7,944 nucleotides of DNA from Desulfobacterales bacterium. GTDB lineage: Bacteria; Desulfobacterota; DSM-4660; Desulfatiglandales; JALVZP01. The DNA is taken from NCBI GenBank assembly GCA_027064285.1, contig JAMOPX010000189.1, forward strand, positions 1-7,944, given 5' to 3'. The translations under genes and the position numbers were made by a program. Below the pieces are notes generated by a model. It saw only the letters and a list, made by a program, of their open reading frames with translations. It was not told the origin of the DNA and ran no database searches. This document shows positions 5,869 to 7,944 of the stretch, piece by piece. How positions within the stretch are numbered: the stretch's first letter is position 1; the number at the start of each line of letters is the position of its first letter.

Positions 5869-6650
5869 TGGACCATGCACATATTCCAGATAGAAGAAAG
5901 AGCATAATTGTTATGGTATTGCTCTCTGTACTCTTTCATGTGGGCATTATCTCAGTAGCAATTTTTGTAACATTCAGATTTTCTTCTCATATGCCAAGAT
6001 CTTTAAAAGAATATAAATATTATGAAGTAAGCTTAGTAGATATACCAAAAAAGGAATCTAAAAAAAGTAAAAAAATTAAGACAAAAACACATCCATACCT
6101 CAAGAAAAAAAGATCTCGTATAATTCAAAAAAAGCAGAAAAGGATTGTGCTTTCCAAAAAGAGGATAAATATTTCAAGAAAAAGGATAAACGAAGAAAAA
6201 CTTATAGAGCAGGCTATATCCAAGATAAAAAGAAAAGTAAGGAAAAAGAAAAAAAGAGATATAATTGAGCAATCTATCTCTAAAATAAAAAGCCGAGTAG
6301 AAAAAGGAGCGGTAAGCAGTAATGTGCAAGAAGAAGGTGCAGAAGTGTTAAACCTAAGGATATATACAAGCATAGCCAAAAGTTGGATCGAGAGCAATTG
6401 GATATATCCACCTGCACTTATAGGCTTAACAAAAAAAGATTTGGAAGCTGTGGTTATTATAAGAATAAAAAGAAATGGAGAGATAACAAAGTTCTGGTTT
6501 AAAAAGAAATCTAATGATGCTATATTTGACACGTCAATAATAAAGGCAATAGAAAAATCAAACCCCTTGCCTCCTTTGCCAGAGGGATATAAAAAAGGAT
6601 ATGAAGAGATCGAAATCCACTTTAGTCTTTCAGAGCTTGCAAGTGGTTAA
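5868..6650 (+). CDS. tolA: TolA/TonB-family periplasm-spanning protein
   Basis: This protein would link the TolQR motor to TolB/Pal at the outer membrane. It has 260 residues: a short cytoplasmic N-terminus, one membrane anchor at about 13-37, a long linker extremely rich in Lys/Arg (about 60-150), and a C-terminal TonB/TolA domain (about 160-258). The C-terminal domain contains the family pattern YPP...(180-182), a GEI-type turn (RNGEITKF, 202-209) and NPLPPLPEGY (232-241). The anchor carries Ser20-x3-His24, the SxxxH motif by which TonB and TolA contact their motor. The linker has two 20-residue repeats. The start ATG overlaps the tolR stop by 1 nt. Sequence alone cannot separate TolA from TonB. 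The neighbours tolQ, tolR and tolB support TolA, although the linker is unlike the Ala-rich helix of E. coli TolA. Confidence 0.85.
   Translation: MDHAHIPDRRKSIIVMVLLSVLFHVGIISVAIFVTFRFSSHMPRSLKEYKYYEVSLVDIPKKESKKSKKIKTKTHPYLKKKRSRIIQKKQKRIVLSKKRINISRKRINEEKLIEQAISKIKRKVRKKKKRDIIEQSISKIKSRVEKGAVSSNVQEEGAEVLNLRIYTSIAKSWIESNWIYPPALIGLTKKDLEAVVIIRIKRNGEITKFWFKKKSNDAIFDTSIIKAIEKSNPLPPLPEGYKKGYEEIEIHFSLSELASG
6198..6299 (+). repeat. two 60-bp-spaced repeats within tolA
   Basis: Residues 111-124 (KLIEQAISKIKRKV) and 131-144 (DIIEQSISKIKSRV) of the TolA-like protein are near copies, 20 residues (60 bp) apart. They are separated by a KKKK-type basic stretch. They read as amphipathic helix segments and suggest a recent internal duplication of the linker. 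Confidence 0.75.
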
Positions 6651-7932
6651 GTTCTTTCTGATTATATTCTTTTTTCAGGCTCTTTTTATACCAAAAAAAG
6701 GGTTCTGTATTCTTTATATTGATATAAATGCTCCCACTATAAAAAAGCTAAAAATAGCAATCCCTGATTTTACACCTATGGATAAAAGCGAAAAAAGACA
6801 GGATCTTAAAACAAAAATTCCCCAGATTATAAAAAATGATCTGAAATTAAGCGCTTATTTTTCAATTATAGAAAAATCTGCATTTCTTACAAATGAAGTA
6901 AATCCGGAAAATCCTCGGCTTCAAGATTGGTCTGCTATAGGAGCAGATTTATTAATAGTTGGTAAATACAGGACCATGAGAAAAAGTATTCAAATAGAAG
7001 TAAGGGTATTTGATTCATACTGGGCAAAACAGATTATGGGAAGAAGGGCATTAGGAGAGCTAAACCAGCTACGATTTATTATTCATAGGATAGATAATGA
7101 GATAATTAAAATCTTAACAGGTGCTTCGGGTATATTTACCACAAAAGTTGCTTTTGTAAGCAATATAACCGGGCATAAAGAGATTTATATATCTGATTAT
7201 GATGGATTTAATATTAAACGAATCACATTTTATAACAGCATCACTCTCTTTCCAAGATTTTCTCCTGATGGAAAAGAGATTCTCTACAGTACTTACAAAT
7301 CTAAATCCACAGGTCCTGTTCTTTATCTAAAAGACCTTAAAACAGGGATAGAAAAACTTATTTCTGCGAGAACTGGTATTAATATTGGGGGAAGCTGGTC
7401 TCCTGATGGAAAAAGTATCGTGGTAACCCTCAGTATAAGAGGAAATCCTGACATCTATCTTATAGATACTAATGGTAAAATTCTGAAAAGACTTACAAGA
7501 TATTGGGGGATAGATTCAAATCCATGTTTTTCACCTGATGGAAAAAAAGTTGCTTTTGTTTCAAACAGATCGGGCTCTCCACAGATATATATTCATGATT
7601 TGGAAACAGGAAATGAGAAAAGGCTAACATTCGAAGGAAGATACAATTCTGACCCTGCCTGGTCTTCCAGAAATAGGATAGCATATGCATGTATGTTAAA
7701 TGGCAACTTTGACATCTGCACTATCAATCCTGACGGGACAGATATGAAAAGGCTGACCAATAATCCTGGAAATGATGAAGCACCATGCTGGTCTCCTGAT
7801 GGAAGATATATACTCTTTACTTCCAACCGTACAGGTCATTATCAGCTCTACATAATGACCGCAAATGGAGAAAATCAAAGCAGAATCACATCCCTAAGAG
7901 GAGACCAGACCTCTCCTTGCTGGGGTCCATGA
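6601..7932 (+). CDS. tolB: TolB, periplasmic beta-propeller of the Tol-Pal system
   Basis: TolB shuttles between TolA and the outer-membrane lipoprotein Pal. The 443-residue reading has a hydrophobic export signal (about 17-36, FFLIIFFFQALF core). An N-terminal TolB domain follows (about 48-175), with the typical phrases KIAIPDFTP and IGADLLIVGKYR. A six-bladed propeller (about 180-443) has SPDG motifs at 221, 267, 311 and 398. It ends DQTSPCWGP, as TolB proteins do. The start is uncertain. The ATG at 6601 overlaps tolA by 50 nt and has AAGGA almost touching it. A GTG at 6643 would overlap by only 8 nt and give a compact signal peptide beginning MVKFFLIIFFFQ, but it lacks a clear ribosome site. 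There is no convincing lipobox (KGFC), so the protein is probably soluble after cleavage. Confidence 0.93.
   Translation: MKRSKSTLVFQSLQVVKFFLIIFFFQALFIPKKGFCILYIDINAPTIKKLKIAIPDFTPMDKSEKRQDLKTKIPQIIKNDLKLSAYFSIIEKSAFLTNEVNPENPRLQDWSAIGADLLIVGKYRTMRKSIQIEVRVFDSYWAKQIMGRRALGELNQLRFIIHRIDNEIIKILTGASGIFTTKVAFVSNITGHKEIYISDYDGFNIKRITFYNSITLFPRFSPDGKEILYSTYKSKSTGPVLYLKDLKTGIEKLISARTGINIGGSWSPDGKSIVVTLSIRGNPDIYLIDTNGKILKRLTRYWGIDSNPCFSPDGKKVAFVSNRSGSPQIYIHDLETGNEKRLTFEGRYNSDPAWSSRNRIAYACMLNGNFDICTINPDGTDMKRLTNNPGNDEAPCWSPDGRYILFTSNRTGHYQLYIMTANGENQSRITSLRGDQTSPCWGP
7261..7806 (+). repeat. repeated propeller-blade motif in tolB
   Basis: TCTCCTGATGGAAAA at 7261 recurs identically at 7399 and with one change at 7531 and 7792. 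It encodes SPDGK/R, the blade-closing turn of TolB/PD40 repeats. Spacing is 132-138 bp (44-46 residues). The gap before the last copy holds a degenerate blade reading WSSRNR (codons near 7660-7680). Confidence 0.8.
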
Positions 7933-7933
7933 A

Positions 7934-7944
7934 AAGGAGGAGGT
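7934..7944 (+). promoter_or_regulatory. ribosome binding site of the next gene (probably pal)
   Basis: AAGGAGGAGGT directly follows the tolB TGA and runs to the window edge. It is a very strong Shine-Dalgarno sequence and implies a start codon within about ten bases beyond the window. By the usual tol gene order the gene would be pal, but none of it is present. Confidence 0.65.

Noticed and set aside
4728..6650. Reading the cluster as ExbB-ExbD-TonB instead of TolQ-TolR-TolA
   Set aside because: The directly following tolB with a typical TolB domain and propeller makes the Tol-Pal assignment much more likely.

Overview
The window looks like a chromosomal segment of a Gram-negative, A+T-rich bacterium. 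A complete tolQ-tolR-tolA-tolB series implies an outer membrane. Arginine is encoded almost entirely by AGA/AGG and isoleucine often by ATA, as in many low-GC or thermophilic deep-branching lineages. I cannot name the organism; a Desulfobacterota- or Nitrospirota-like affiliation is only a guess. No mobile element, CRISPR array, phage gene or broken gene is visible, and nearly all sequence is used on the + strand.

Region 1 (about 1-4525) is a compact co-directional run. After the 3' end of an unidentified upstream gene come archease, the GTP-dependent RNA ligase RtcB, a small WrbA-like flavodoxin, LarB (first enzyme of nickel-pincer cofactor synthesis) and an M20-family zinc hydrolase. Gaps are 3-12 nt, or a 4-nt ATGA overlap between larB and the hydrolase, so these genes are probably co-transcribed. 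Archease and RtcB form a known RNA repair or tRNA-splicing pair, with archease activating the ligase. The other three genes have no obvious biochemical link to RNA ligation, and no larA, larC or larE lies in the window.

Region 2 (4526-4727) is the only sizeable gap between protein genes. It holds a tRNA-Pro(UGG) on the minus strand, running head-on into the hydrolase gene. Next come a T-rich tract, an imperfect inverted repeat and a good sigma70-type promoter for the next operon.

Region 3 (4728-7944) is the Tol envelope operon. TolQ and TolR form the proton-driven inner-membrane motor, a lysine-rich TolA/TonB-like protein spans the periplasm, and TolB is a periplasmic beta-propeller. The genes overlap or abut. 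A strong Shine-Dalgarno sequence right after tolB shows that another gene, probably pal, starts just beyond the window.

Most of the window is ordinary, well-conserved biology and I found no convincing undescribed system. The points most worth checking are the grouping of larB, an M20 hydrolase and a flavodoxin with the RNA-ligase module, and the inverted repeat overlapping the tol promoter.
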